DNA of 64,000 nt from Streptomyces scabiei 87.22. GTDB lineage: Bacteria > Actinomycetota > Actinomycetes > Streptomycetales > Streptomycetaceae. The notes beneath the pieces were generated by a model. The model was not told the origin of the DNA. It saw only the letters and a list, made by a program, of their open reading frames with translations, and did no database searches. Numbering within the stretch: the first letter of the stretch is position 1; each line of letters starts with the position of its first letter. This document shows, in pieces, positions 42,689-50,933 of this stretch. The stretch lies in the NCBI RefSeq assembly GCF_000091305.1, contig NC_013929.1, forward strand, positions 7,502,001 through 7,566,000, written 5' to 3'. A program made the translations under genes and the position numbers.

Positions 42689-43813
42689 TCATCCTCGGCC
42701 CGTCGACCTCGGCGCCTCGTGGACGCGGCTGCGGGGCACGCGCGGGACGCGGCCGTCGGCGTGGCCGTTCGGATGGCTCGGGGGAAGCACCGCGTCGGCC
42801 GTGTTGACGCGCGGGAGGGCGTACGGGTGGGTCTCGGTGAGCCAGTGGATGAGCTGTTCGCGGACGGTGACGCGGACGGTCCACAGGTCGTCCGGGTCCT
42901 TGGCCGTGACCAGCGCGCGGACCTCCATGGTGGAGGGGGTCGCGTCCGTGACGGTCAGGTCGTAGTGGCGGCCGTCCCACGCGGGGCAGGACCGCAGGAT
43001 GTCGCGGAGCTGGTCGCGCATCGCGGGCAGCGGTGCGGCGTGGTCGACGTGGAGGAAGACCGTGCCGGTCATCTGGGCACCGCCGCGGGACCAGTTCTCG
43101 AAGGGCTTCGAGGTGAAGTACGAGACCGGCATCGTGATGCGGCGCTCGTCCCAGGTGCGGACCGTCAGGAAGGTGAGGGTGATCTCGTCGACCGTCCCCC
43201 ACTCACCCTCCACCACGACCACGTCGCCGAGGCGGACCATGTCGCCGAAGGCGATCTGCAGCCCCGCGAAGAGGTTGCTCAGGGTGGACTGGGCGGCGAT
43301 ACCGGCGACGATGCCGAGCAGCCCGGCCGAGGCCAGCAGCGAGGCGCCGGCCGCGCGCATCGCCGGGAAGGTCAGCAGCATCGAGGCCGCGGCCACCACC
43401 CCGACGATCGCCGAGACCACCCGCATGATCAGCGTCACCTGCGTGCGCACGCGGCGCACGCGGGCGGCATCGCGGTGGACGCGGGCGTAGCGGCTGTACG
43501 TGGTCTCCACGACCGCCGCCGCGATCCGGATCACCAGCCAGGCCGTGGAGCCGATCAGCACCAACGTCAGGCTGCGGCCGATGGCGGTCCGGTGCTGCTC
43601 CAGCAGCTGCGCCTCGTCGTACGACGCTCTGAGGAAGGCCGCGCACAGGACCAGCTGGTAGGGGATGCGACCGCGGCGCAGCAGGCCCCACAGAGGTGTC
43701 TCGTGGTGCCGCTGGTCCGCTTTGCGCAGCAGCAGGTCGGTCGTCCAGCCGATGAGCAGCGTGAGGACGACCGAGCCACCGATGACGATCAATGGACGGA
43801 GTAGATTCTCCAT
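42689..43813 (-). CDS. MscS-family mechanosensitive ion channel
   Basis: A 374-residue protein. Four hydrophobic segments (about 5-25, 75-98, 128-150, 155-180) are followed by the MscS pore-lining and beta domain signature: LLASAGLLGIVAGIAAQSTL, then LFAGLQIAFGDMVRLGDVV, GEWGTVDEITLTFLTVRTWD and NWSR. The C-terminal alpha/beta domain ends in a basic, Pro/His-rich tail. Such channels release solutes on hypo-osmotic shock. The ATG start lies 131 bases from the divergent hydrolase gene. Confidence 0.92.
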   Translation of the reverse strand: MENLLRPLIVIGGSVVLTLLIGWTTDLLLRKADQRHHETPLWGLLRRGRIPYQLVLCAAFLRASYDEAQLLEQHRTAIGRSLTLVLIGSTAWLVIRIAAAVVETTYSRYARVHRDAARVRRVRTQVTLIMRVVSAIVGVVAAASMLLTFPAMRAAGASLLASAGLLGIVAGIAAQSTLSNLFAGLQIAFGDMVRLGDVVVVEGEWGTVDEITLTFLTVRTWDERRITMPVSYFTSKPFENWSRGGAQMTGTVFLHVDHAAPLPAMRDQLRDILRSCPAWDGRHYDLTVTDATPSTMEVRALVTAKDPDDLWTVRVTVREQLIHWLTETHPYALPRVNTADAVLPPSHPNGHADGRVPRVPRSRVHEAPRSTGRG

Positions 43814-43944
43814 GCCTTCGAACGTAACCGGCCTCGCGGGGTCATGAACATGTGACTTCCGACGCCCTCGGGGTACGGGCGCCGGGGCGGGCCCGCGGAC
43901 CGGCCGGGCGACCGGTCGTCCGACCCGGCTGGCACGATGGCCTC

Positions 43945-44514
43945 ATGAACATCGTGCTCTTCCATTCGACCTACGGATTGCGGCCCGCGGTGCGCGAGGC
44001 CGCGGACCGGCTGCGCGCCGCCGGACACGAGGTGTGGACCCCCGACCTCTTCGCCGGGCGGACGTTCGACACGGTCGAGGACGGCATGGCCTTCAACCAG
44101 GAGCTGGGCAGGGAGGAGCTTCTCAAGCGGGCGGTCCTGGCCGCCGCGCCCTACTCGGAGCGAGGGCTCGTCTACGCCGGGTTCTCGCTGGGCGCCGCGA
44201 CCGCCCAGACCCTGGCCCTGGGCGACAAGAACGCGCGGGGGCTGCTGCTTCTGCACGGAACCTCGGACATCGCCGCCACCGCGACCGTGGACGACCTGCC
44301 CGTCCAGCTGCACGTCGCCGAGCCCGACCCCTTCGAGCCGGACGACTGGCTGAGCGCCTGGTACCTCCAGATGCGCAGGGCCGGCGCCGACGTCGAGGTC
44401 TACCGGTATGCCGGGGCGGGCCACCTCTACACCGACCCCGAGCTGCCGGACTACGACGCGGAGGCCGCCGAGGCCACCTGGCGGGTGGCGCTCGGCTTCC
44501 TCGAAACCCTCTAG
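43945..44514 (+). CDS. Dienelactone-hydrolase-like alpha/beta hydrolase
   Basis: A 189-residue alpha/beta hydrolase. The nucleophile elbow is YAGFSLGAAT (Ser81), where classical dienelactone hydrolases carry Cys. Asp128 and His160 (GAGHLY) complete a possible triad. The fold and length match the DLH family. ATG 43945 has CACGAT seven bases upstream and no ribosome-binding site, so it may be leaderless. The TAG stop (44512-44514) is part of the CTAG that flanks the inserted IS element, so the protein is unchanged by the insertion. Confidence 0.85.
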   Translation: MNIVLFHSTYGLRPAVREAADRLRAAGHEVWTPDLFAGRTFDTVEDGMAFNQELGREELLKRAVLAAAPYSERGLVYAGFSLGAATAQTLALGDKNARGLLLLHGTSDIAATATVDDLPVQLHVAEPDPFEPDDWLSAWYLQMRRAGADVEVYRYAGAGHLYTDPELPDYDAEAAEATWRVALGFLETL

Positions 44515-45516
44515 ATGAATGAGTCCAAGGGTTGGCCTGCGAACATAGGACGAGGGCGTCCAATGTCAGTGTGTGAAGACAGACCTGGACACCCTCGCAA
44601 CGGCACTCTATGCCCGAATCGACGACGAGTTGAAGGCTTCGCCGTGGCTGGCCCCGTACCGGCCCGTCGTCGGGATCGCGCCCACGCTCAGTGACGCCGA
44701 ACTGGTCACCCTCGCGGTCATGTCGGCGCTGCTCGGTTACACCTCCGAGCGGCGCTGGCTGCGCCGTGTGGGGAAGGACTTCGGTCGCCTCTTCCCTTAC
44801 GTGCCCCAGCAGTCCGGCTACAGCAAGCGGCTGCGCGCCGCTTCCTCGCTGCTCACCAGCATGATCCGGATCCTCGCCCGGGACACCTCGCTGTGGAGCG
44901 ATGACGTGTGGCTGGTCGACTCCACCCCGGTCGGCTGCGGATGCTCCCGCGAGACGGCCAAACGCTCGGACCTGGCGGGCTGGGCCCAGTACGGCTACTG
45001 CGCGTCGCACTCACGGTACTTCTGGGGACTGCGGCTGCATCTGGTATGCACGCTTGGCGGGCTGCCGGTCCTGTTCGCCCTCACCGGTGCGAAGGCCGAC
45101 GAGCGCGAGACACTGCGCGACATGCTCGACACCGCGCCCGATGTCACAGCGGCCCGCCCCGGCCAGACGATCATCGGGGACAAGAACTACTACGGCCGCG
45201 AGTTCGAGCACGACCTGGCCGAGCGTCACCTTGAGTTGCTGCGGCCGGCCCGCAAGGGAGAGGCCGAACGGGCCGGGGCACACCTGTTCAAGCCGCTGCG
45301 GCAGGTCATCGAGTCGATCAACCAGACCCTCAAGGCCCAGCTCGACCTGGAACGACACGGCGGCAAGAGCCCGGCAGGGGTGGCGGCCCGCGTCCTGTGC
45401 CGGATCCTCGCGCTCACAGCGGCGATCTGGCACAACGACAAGACCGGACAGCCGATCAAACGGTCACTCACCGCCTACGATCACTGACCGCAACGACACC
45501 CCTTGGACTCATTCAT
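44515..45516 (+). mobile_element. IS982-family insertion sequence (about 1.0 kb)
   Basis: A complete element: 21-bp perfect inverted ends when CTAG is included (44511-44531 and 45500-45520), one intact transposase gene and CTAG on both flanks. If CTAG is a 4-bp target duplication, the element proper is 1002 bp, starting and ending with ATGAATGAGTCCAAGGG. It stands exactly at the end of the hydrolase gene and splits it from the hairpin at 45520-45538. Intact ends and ORF suggest recent arrival or activity. Confidence 0.9.
44573..45487 (+). CDS. IS982-family transposase
   Basis: A 304-residue DDE transposase. The catalytic residues fit Asp116 (VDSTPV), Asp203 (IGDKNYYG) and Glu247 (VIESIN). 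ERRWLRRVGKDFGRLFP, RPARKGE, LFKPLRQ and the C-terminal LTAAIWHNDKTGQPIKRSL are typical of IS982 elements in actinomycetes. The GTG start 58 bases inside the left end has no strong ribosome-binding site. No frameshift or stop is seen, so it may be active. Confidence 0.93.
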   Translation: MKTDLDTLATALYARIDDELKASPWLAPYRPVVGIAPTLSDAELVTLAVMSALLGYTSERRWLRRVGKDFGRLFPYVPQQSGYSKRLRAASSLLTSMIRILARDTSLWSDDVWLVDSTPVGCGCSRETAKRSDLAGWAQYGYCASHSRYFWGLRLHLVCTLGGLPVLFALTGAKADERETLRDMLDTAPDVTAARPGQTIIGDKNYYGREFEHDLAERHLELLRPARKGEAERAGAHLFKPLRQVIESINQTLKAQLDLERHGGKSPAGVAARVLCRILALTAAIWHNDKTGQPIKRSLTAYDH

Positions 45517-45519
45517 CTA

Positions 45520-45538
45520 GGGCCCGTCAGAAGGGCCC
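45520..45538. terminator. Hairpin between hydrolase and phoD genes, now beyond the IS
   Basis: GGGCCC-GTCAGAA-GGGCCC starts at the last base of the right CTAG. Without the IS it would begin at the final G of the hydrolase stop codon, so it was probably the shared terminator of the two convergent genes. Confidence 0.5.
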
Positions 45539-45562
45539 CAGGGCCGCGGGGCCCGCTCCCGC

Positions 45563-45600
45563 GTCCTGCACGGGGTCGTACGTCCTACACGGGGTCGTAC
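45563..45600. repeat. 19-bp tandem duplication over the phoD stop codon
   Basis: Two copies of GTCCTACACGGGGTCGTAC (one base differs: CTG in copy 1, CTA in copy 2) meet at 45581/45582. The TAG stop of phoD is in copy 2, and the single difference is what makes the stop. Confidence 0.8.
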
Positions 45601-47261
45601 GTCCGCTCCACCTTCTGCGTCCCGCTCCGGGTCCGGTACGAGCGTGCCCAGGACGACGTCGCGTCGGCCTTCGTGCGGTCGGACAGGACGTAGAAGTCCA
45701 TCTGCGCCCGCGCGGCGGTGATGTCCAGGACGCCGTAGCCGTGCCGGTCGGTGTCGACCCAGTGCACGTGCCGGTTGGCGGCGCGGATCAGTGGGGAGGC
45801 CACCGCGGAGACGGTGCCCTCGGGGACCTTCACGAGGTCGTCGAGGTTGTCGGAGGTGACCGAGGTGACGACGAACTCGGTGGCCGCGGAGGCCGACAGC
45901 GGGTACGTCCCGGCGTTCACGGGCACGTCGTTGGCCCAGGCCATGTGGATGTCGCCGGTGAGGAAGACCGTGTTGCCGATCGCGTTCTGCCGCAGGTGGG
46001 CGAGGAGTTCGCGGCGGTCGTCGGTGTAGCCGTCCCACTGGTCGGGGTTGAGGGCGAGGCCCTCCTTCGGCAGACCGAGCAGCTCCGCGAGGGGCTCGAA
46101 GAGGTCGGCCGTGAGGTTGCCGAGCGCGAACGGCGCGATCATCACCGAGTTGCCGACCAGCCGCCACGTCGTGTCGGACGACTTCAGCCCGGCCTTCAGC
46201 CAGTCGAGCTGGGCCCGGCCGGTCAGGGTGCGGTCGGGGTCGTCGACCTTGCCGTCGCCTATGCCCACCTGCTGTGAGCGGAAGGACCGCAGGTCCAGCA
46301 GCGAGAGGTCGACGAGCTTGCCGAAGCGCAGGCGGCGGTAGGTGGTGCCCGCGACCGCCGGGCGCACCGGCATCCACTCGAAGTACGCCTGCTTGGCCGC
46401 CGACTGCCGGGCCGCCCAGGCGCCCTCCGCGCCCTCGGTGTGGTTCTCGGCGCCGCCCGACCACGCGTCGTTGGCGAACTCGTGGTCGTCCCAGATGGCG
46501 ACGACCGGCGCGACCGCGTGCAGGGCCTGCAGGTCCGGGTCGGTCTTGTAACGGCCGTGCCGGACGCGGTAGTCGGCCAGGGAGACGATCTCGTGGGCCG
46601 GCGCGTGCGGCCGGACGACCTTGCCGCGCGTGGCGTACTCTCCGGTGCCGTACTCGTAGATGTAGTCGCCGAGGTGCAGCCAGGCGTCCAGGTCGCCGCG
46701 CGCGGCCAGATGGCGGTAGGCGGCGAAGTGGCCGCCCTCCCAGTTGGCGCAGGAGACCACGCCGAAGCGCAGGTTGGCGGTGGCGGCCTCGCCGGCCGGG
46801 GCGGTGCGGGTGCGGGCGGCGGGCGAGTCGGTGCCGCCGGCCGAGAAGCGGAACCAGTAGGTGGTGGCGGGCGCGAGGCCGCGCACGTCGGCCTTGACGG
46901 TGTGGTCGGAGGCGGCGGTAGCGGTCGTCGACCCCTTCGCGACGATGTTCGTGAACGCCTTGTCCAGGGCGACGGTCCAGCCGACCTCGACGTCCGGCCC
47001 GAGACCGGAGCCGGGTGTGGCGGCGGCGGTGGACGTCACGCGGGTCCACAGCAGGACACCGTCGGGCAGCGGGTCACCGGAGGCGACTCCGTGCAGGAAG
47101 GCGGGGGACTCCGCCGCGAGGGCCGGCAGGGCGGCGGCGAGCGGCGCGGCGAGCACGGCCCCGGCGGCGGCCGCCTTGACGACCGTACGGCGGCTCGGCG
47201 CGGCCGAACCCATGGGCTGGGCGGGGGAGTCGGGGCTGGAGTGAGATCTGCGACTGGTCAC
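45585..47261 (-). CDS. phoD: Secreted alkaline phosphatase, PhoD family
   Basis: A 558-residue phosphodiesterase/phosphatase. It has a Tat signal peptide (SRRTVVK at 23-29, hydrophobic stretch, likely cleavage after ALAA at about 50). The mature part has an N-terminal fibronectin-like domain (FLHGVASGDP, DGVLLWTRV) and the metallophosphatase core: FGVVSCANWEGG, LHLGDYIYEYG, IWDDHEFANDAW and FLTGDIHMAW. PhoD enzymes use Ca and Fe and are normally PhoP-induced in phosphate limitation; no PHO box was clearly identified. GTG 47261 is preferred: TTACCC-17-TAATCT ends eight bases before it, suggesting a leaderless start. Confidence 0.93.
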   Translation of the reverse strand: MTSRRSHSSPDSPAQPMGSAAPSRRTVVKAAAAGAVLAAPLAAALPALAAESPAFLHGVASGDPLPDGVLLWTRVTSTAAATPGSGLGPDVEVGWTVALDKAFTNIVAKGSTTATAASDHTVKADVRGLAPATTYWFRFSAGGTDSPAARTRTAPAGEAATANLRFGVVSCANWEGGHFAAYRHLAARGDLDAWLHLGDYIYEYGTGEYATRGKVVRPHAPAHEIVSLADYRVRHGRYKTDPDLQALHAVAPVVAIWDDHEFANDAWSGGAENHTEGAEGAWAARQSAAKQAYFEWMPVRPAVAGTTYRRLRFGKLVDLSLLDLRSFRSQQVGIGDGKVDDPDRTLTGRAQLDWLKAGLKSSDTTWRLVGNSVMIAPFALGNLTADLFEPLAELLGLPKEGLALNPDQWDGYTDDRRELLAHLRQNAIGNTVFLTGDIHMAWANDVPVNAGTYPLSASAATEFVVTSVTSDNLDDLVKVPEGTVSAVASPLIRAANRHVHWVDTDRHGYGVLDITAARAQMDFYVLSDRTKADATSSWARSYRTRSGTQKVERTYDPV

Positions 47262-47269
47262 GGCCGATG

Positions 47270-47298
47270 AGATTACTGATCGGTAGGGCCACGGGTAA
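47270..47298 (-). promoter_or_regulatory. Candidate leaderless promoter of phoD
   Basis: On the minus strand TTACCC (47298-47293), a 17-base spacer and TAATCT (47275-47270) precede GTG 47261 by eight bases, which places the transcript start on or near the start codon. Confidence 0.5.
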
Positions 47299-47433
47299 GA
47301 CAGAAGCCTGAATTCCGTGCGAAGTTCGGCGATTGTTCGCCGCACGTCGGGTGAGCAGGGGCGAGCCGGGACCGCTGAGGGGGCGAGCGGAGGCCGCTGA
47401 GGGAGCGTCGGCCGGCCCGTCGCAGGCCGTGGG

Positions 47434-50400
47434 TCACCTGTCGTCGGCGTACTTCCTGGCCAGGGCGATCAGCGCGGCACGGTCGGGGCGACCGGTGCGG
47501 TCCCGGAGGCTGGCGAGGTGCTTCTCCACGGTGCGGGGCGAGAGGAACAGGTGCTCGGCGATCTCCTGGTTGCCGAGCCGGGCGCCCAGCAGACGCAGCA
47601 CCTCGTACTCCCGCGCGGTCACCCCCGCACGCCGGAGTTCCCCCGGGACGGCGTCGTGGCCCTGCCGGCGGCGGGGCACCGGCGAGCCGGATTCGCGCAG
47701 CAGGGCCCGGCACGCGGCGGACACCCGCGTGGTGCCCCGCTCGTGGAAGAACTGTTCGGCGGTGCGCAGCCATGCGACGGGCCGGCCCCAGCCGTCGGCG
47801 AGTGCGGCCTCGGCCCCCAGGCGCAGACACAGGTGCGCGGCCAGCGGGACCGTGGAGGTCCCGGTCAGCGCCTCCTCGGCCGTCTTGGCGGCCTCGGCGG
47901 CGCGGCCCTCGCGGCCCAGCAGGACGGCCCGGGACCAGCCGGCGAAGGGGCGGTCCCACTGGACCTGGGCGAGCCGTTCGGTGCCGGGGCCGTCCAGTTC
48001 ATCCCAGCCGGTCGCGCCGCGCAGGGTGCGCAACAGCAGGTACGGGCCGAGGAAGCCGGTGACGCCGCCGGTGCTGGGCAGCGCGCGCATGACGCCGTCC
48101 GCCTCCGTGAACTCGGCCAGCGCGCGGTCGGGTTCCTCGCGCAGCAGGGAGCAGATGCCCTGTGCCCAGCCCCACACCGAGGTGTCGGCGTAGCCCCAGA
48201 GCGCTCCGGCGCTCCGCCCGGCGAGCGCGCGCTCCAGGGTGCGCAGCGTGGTGTCGAGCTTCTCCCGCTCCCCGAGCGAGGCGGCGAGGATGCCGTCCAC
48301 GCCGGCACCGATCAGCTCCACCTCCCGCAGCCGCAGTCTGCGGGCCGTCGCCCGGAGCCGGCGCGCGGACTCCGCCGCCCGCTCGTGTTCGTCGCGCAGG
48401 ATGTGGGCGAGGGTCAGATGCATGTCGGCCCAGGCCGTCATGAGCACGGCGCCGGTGTCCTCGGCCGCTCCCCGCGCGGCGAGCAGCCGGTCCGTGCCGG
48501 TGAACCGGACACGGTCCAGCACGCCCAGCTCCAGCAGACCGCGGATCCGCCAGACCGGCAGCGCGTGGGCCTCGGCGGTGGCCACCAGCCGGGCGAACGC
48601 CTCCTCCGCCGCACCGAGGTCCCGGGGCCGCAGGCAGTAGCCGAGCATGTTCAGCGCCTTGCACGCCACCTCCGGCAGTCCCACCTCCTCGGCGGTCGCG
48701 ACGGCCCCCTCGGCGAGTGCGCGGGCGCTCTCCAGCCGGTCCGGGCGCTGCGAGTTGAGCACCAGGTGGGCGGCGACCGCGTCCAGGGCGGCGCGGGCCG
48801 CCGGGTCGGGCAGCTCACCGAGCAGCTCCCGCGCCCGCCGTACGGCGGTCAGGCCCTCCTCCCACTGCTGGGCGGTCGCGGCGGCCCGCGCCCGAGTGAG
48901 GAACCCCGCCGCCCGGCGCGCGGCCGGCGCGCCCCACACCGTCAGGACGCGGTCCAGCCGGTCCCCTAGCTCGGGCACGCGCCGCACGTCACCGGTGAGG
49001 ACCAGCGTGCCGAGCAGTTCCTCCAGCAGCCGGGCCACGGCCTCGGGCGGCGCGTCCGGGGCGCCGGCGGTCAGCTCCAGGCCCCGGTCGAGGAGTTCGA
49101 CGGCGGTCAGCAGCGCACCCCGCGCCACCGCCTGCCGCCCGGCCCGGACGAGCAGCACCGCCGCCCGTGCCGGCCGCCCCGCGGCCACGCACAGCTCCGC
49201 CGCGAGCCGGTACAGATCGTCGCCCGCCTCCGCGCCGAGGGGCGGGCGCGGACGGCCCGGGGCCGAGGACGGAGCGGCGGCGGGCGTGCCGGGGTACGTT
49301 CCGTCCGGCGTGCCCGGGCGTGTCGGACCGTCCCCGTCGGCGGTCGCGCCGTCGAGGCCCGTCGCGGCGGGACGCGCTGTGTCCTCCTCTCGCCCCTCTC
49401 GCCCCACCCCCTTCGCCGCCTCGATCGCGTCCGCGGCCGCCAGGCACAGGGCCGCGCGTTCCGGAGGGAGGAGGCGCCGGGTGATGGCCTCGGCGGTGAG
49501 GGCGTGGCGGAAGGTGTGCCAGCCGGGGTCCGAGGCGGCGGTGGCGCCGGAGACGAGGTGGGCACGGGCCGCGTGGCGGAGCTGGGTGAGGGCGGTGGCG
49601 TGGTCCAGGCCCGCCGCGCGAGCGGCGATGTCGACGGGGAAACGCCGGCCGAGGACCGCCGCCGCCTCCAGCAGGGCGATGCCGGCCGGGGGCAGCTGGT
49701 CCACGCGCTGCAGCACGGCGGCGGCGACGGTGTCCGGCACGTCGGCGTCCAGCGAGCCCGCCACCGTCCAGCGGGAACCCTCGTCCCGGACGAGACCGCC
49801 GCCGTCCACCATGGCCCGCAGCAGCTCCTCCACCACGAAGGGAACGCCCTCGGAAACGGTGTGCAGCCGCTCCAGGACCGCCGCCGGAACCTCCTCGGCG
49901 GTGTCGTGGCCCAGGCACCGGGCGGCCAGCTCGGCGGTGCCGGCCGGCCCGAGGCGGGCGAGGCGGACCGTGCGGGCCGTACGACGGGACGCGGCGGCCT
50001 CGGCGAGGTCGAGCGCCGGGCCGGACCCGCCGCGCAGGGTGGCCAGCAGAACGGCCCGCTGAGCGGTGAGGTTGTCCGTCAGATAGTCGACGACGGCGAG
50101 TGTGTCGGCGTCCGCGTCGTGCAGGTCCTCCAGCACCAGGACACAGCCGCCGTCACGGCCGAGGACGTGCAGGAGCCGGAGCACCGCCTCGGCGTACCCG
50201 ACCAGGGGCGCGCCGTCCTGCGGTGCCGATCCGCACAGCCGGGACAGCAGCGGCTCGTAGAGGCCGAGGTCCCCGTCCGAGGGCGCCCCCTCGCCCCGTA
50301 AGCCTGAGAACACCGCCTCCGCCAGCGGGCGCAGGGGCACCGCGCGCCCGGCGGACGCGGCGCGCCCGCGCAGGACCCGTGCGCCGGCGCCCGCGGCGGC

Positions 50401-50652
50401 CGACGCCGTGTCCTCGACGAGCCGGGACTTGCCGATACCGGGCTCGCCCAGCACGAAGACGGACGATCCCCGCCCGTCCCTGGCCGCCCGGACGGCGGCC
50501 GCCAGAAGCTCCCGCTCGGCCCGCCGGCCGACGAGAGCGGGCGACGACAGCGACGCGAAAGGGTCGTTCGACGGGGACGCGAACGGCGCGGACGAAGCGG
50601 CCGGCGAGGACGGCGTCGGGGAGAACGGCGACGGCACCGAAGAGAACGACAA
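47434..50652 (-). CDS. Large ATP-binding LuxR-family regulator (LAL type)
   Basis: A 1072-residue regulator from a TTG start at 50652. A Ser/Pro-rich N-terminus (1-38) precedes an AAA/STAND ATPase with Walker A GEPGIGKS (69-76) and Walker B VLVLEDLHDAD. A long helical, TPR-like middle section follows, then a C-terminal LuxR helix-turn-helix (LTAREYEVLRLL-like VTAREYEVLRLLGARLGNQ, SPRTVEKHLASL; about 1008-1065). LAL regulators often activate antibiotic or sugar pathways; no such cluster is seen nearby. The TTG follows AGGGGG by seven bases; the frame is open to ATG 50799, which would add 49 residues encoded by repeats. Confidence 0.88.
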   Translation of the reverse strand: MSFSSVPSPFSPTPSSPAASSAPFASPSNDPFASLSSPALVGRRAERELLAAAVRAARDGRGSSVFVLGEPGIGKSRLVEDTASAAAGAGARVLRGRAASAGRAVPLRPLAEAVFSGLRGEGAPSDGDLGLYEPLLSRLCGSAPQDGAPLVGYAEAVLRLLHVLGRDGGCVLVLEDLHDADADTLAVVDYLTDNLTAQRAVLLATLRGGSGPALDLAEAAASRRTARTVRLARLGPAGTAELAARCLGHDTAEEVPAAVLERLHTVSEGVPFVVEELLRAMVDGGGLVRDEGSRWTVAGSLDADVPDTVAAAVLQRVDQLPPAGIALLEAAAVLGRRFPVDIAARAAGLDHATALTQLRHAARAHLVSGATAASDPGWHTFRHALTAEAITRRLLPPERAALCLAAADAIEAAKGVGREGREEDTARPAATGLDGATADGDGPTRPGTPDGTYPGTPAAAPSSAPGRPRPPLGAEAGDDLYRLAAELCVAAGRPARAAVLLVRAGRQAVARGALLTAVELLDRGLELTAGAPDAPPEAVARLLEELLGTLVLTGDVRRVPELGDRLDRVLTVWGAPAARRAAGFLTRARAAATAQQWEEGLTAVRRARELLGELPDPAARAALDAVAAHLVLNSQRPDRLESARALAEGAVATAEEVGLPEVACKALNMLGYCLRPRDLGAAEEAFARLVATAEAHALPVWRIRGLLELGVLDRVRFTGTDRLLAARGAAEDTGAVLMTAWADMHLTLAHILRDEHERAAESARRLRATARRLRLREVELIGAGVDGILAASLGEREKLDTTLRTLERALAGRSAGALWGYADTSVWGWAQGICSLLREEPDRALAEFTEADGVMRALPSTGGVTGFLGPYLLLRTLRGATGWDELDGPGTERLAQVQWDRPFAGWSRAVLLGREGRAAEAAKTAEEALTGTSTVPLAAHLCLRLGAEAALADGWGRPVAWLRTAEQFFHERGTTRVSAACRALLRESGSPVPRRRQGHDAVPGELRRAGVTAREYEVLRLLGARLGNQEIAEHLFLSPRTVEKHLASLRDRTGRPDRAALIALARKYADDR

Positions 50653-50691
50653 CTGCAGGCCCCCTGCGCCCTGTCGGGATGGTCGTGACAA

Positions 50692-50758
50692 CCCTCGTAC
50701 GCCCTCGTACGCGCGCGTACGCACCCCCGCCGGGCATCCCTCGAAAGCACCTTCGAGG
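50692..50758. promoter_or_regulatory. Decamer repeats and palindrome upstream of the LAL gene
   Basis: Three 10-bp units (CCCTCGTACG, CCCTCGTACG, CGCGCGTACG) run from 50692 to 50721. A palindrome follows, CCTCGAA-AGCACC-TTCGAGG at 50739-50758. These lie in the 281-base divergent region between the LAL regulator and the lipoprotein. They may be operator sites, perhaps for the regulator itself (inference). Confidence 0.45.
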
Positions 50759-50895
50759 CGCGTACAGGGTAGCCCCCACGTCCCCGGGGGTCGCACCACT
50801 ACATGGGGGATCTTCCCCGATGCCCGGGGGCCCGGCGCCCGGCAGGCTGGTGTTCGGCAGGGCAGGGGGGACAGGGCATGACCCGGGGGGACATG

Positions 50896-50925
50896 CCCTG
50901 CCTGCCTCTTTTTCTTTCGGCAGGG
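50896..50925 (+). promoter_or_regulatory. Hairpin touching the lipoprotein ribosome-binding site
   Basis: CCCTGCC (50896-50902) can pair with GGCAGGG (50919-50925), and the last GGG belongs to the GGGAGG ribosome-binding site at 50923-50928. The loop is pyrimidine-rich (CTCTTTTTCTTTC). Confidence 0.35.
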
Positions 50926-50933
50926 AGGTCGTC

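Noticed and set aside
47262..47433. Possible PHO box upstream of phoD
   Set aside because: No convincing pair of GTTCACC-type direct repeats was seen in this gap.
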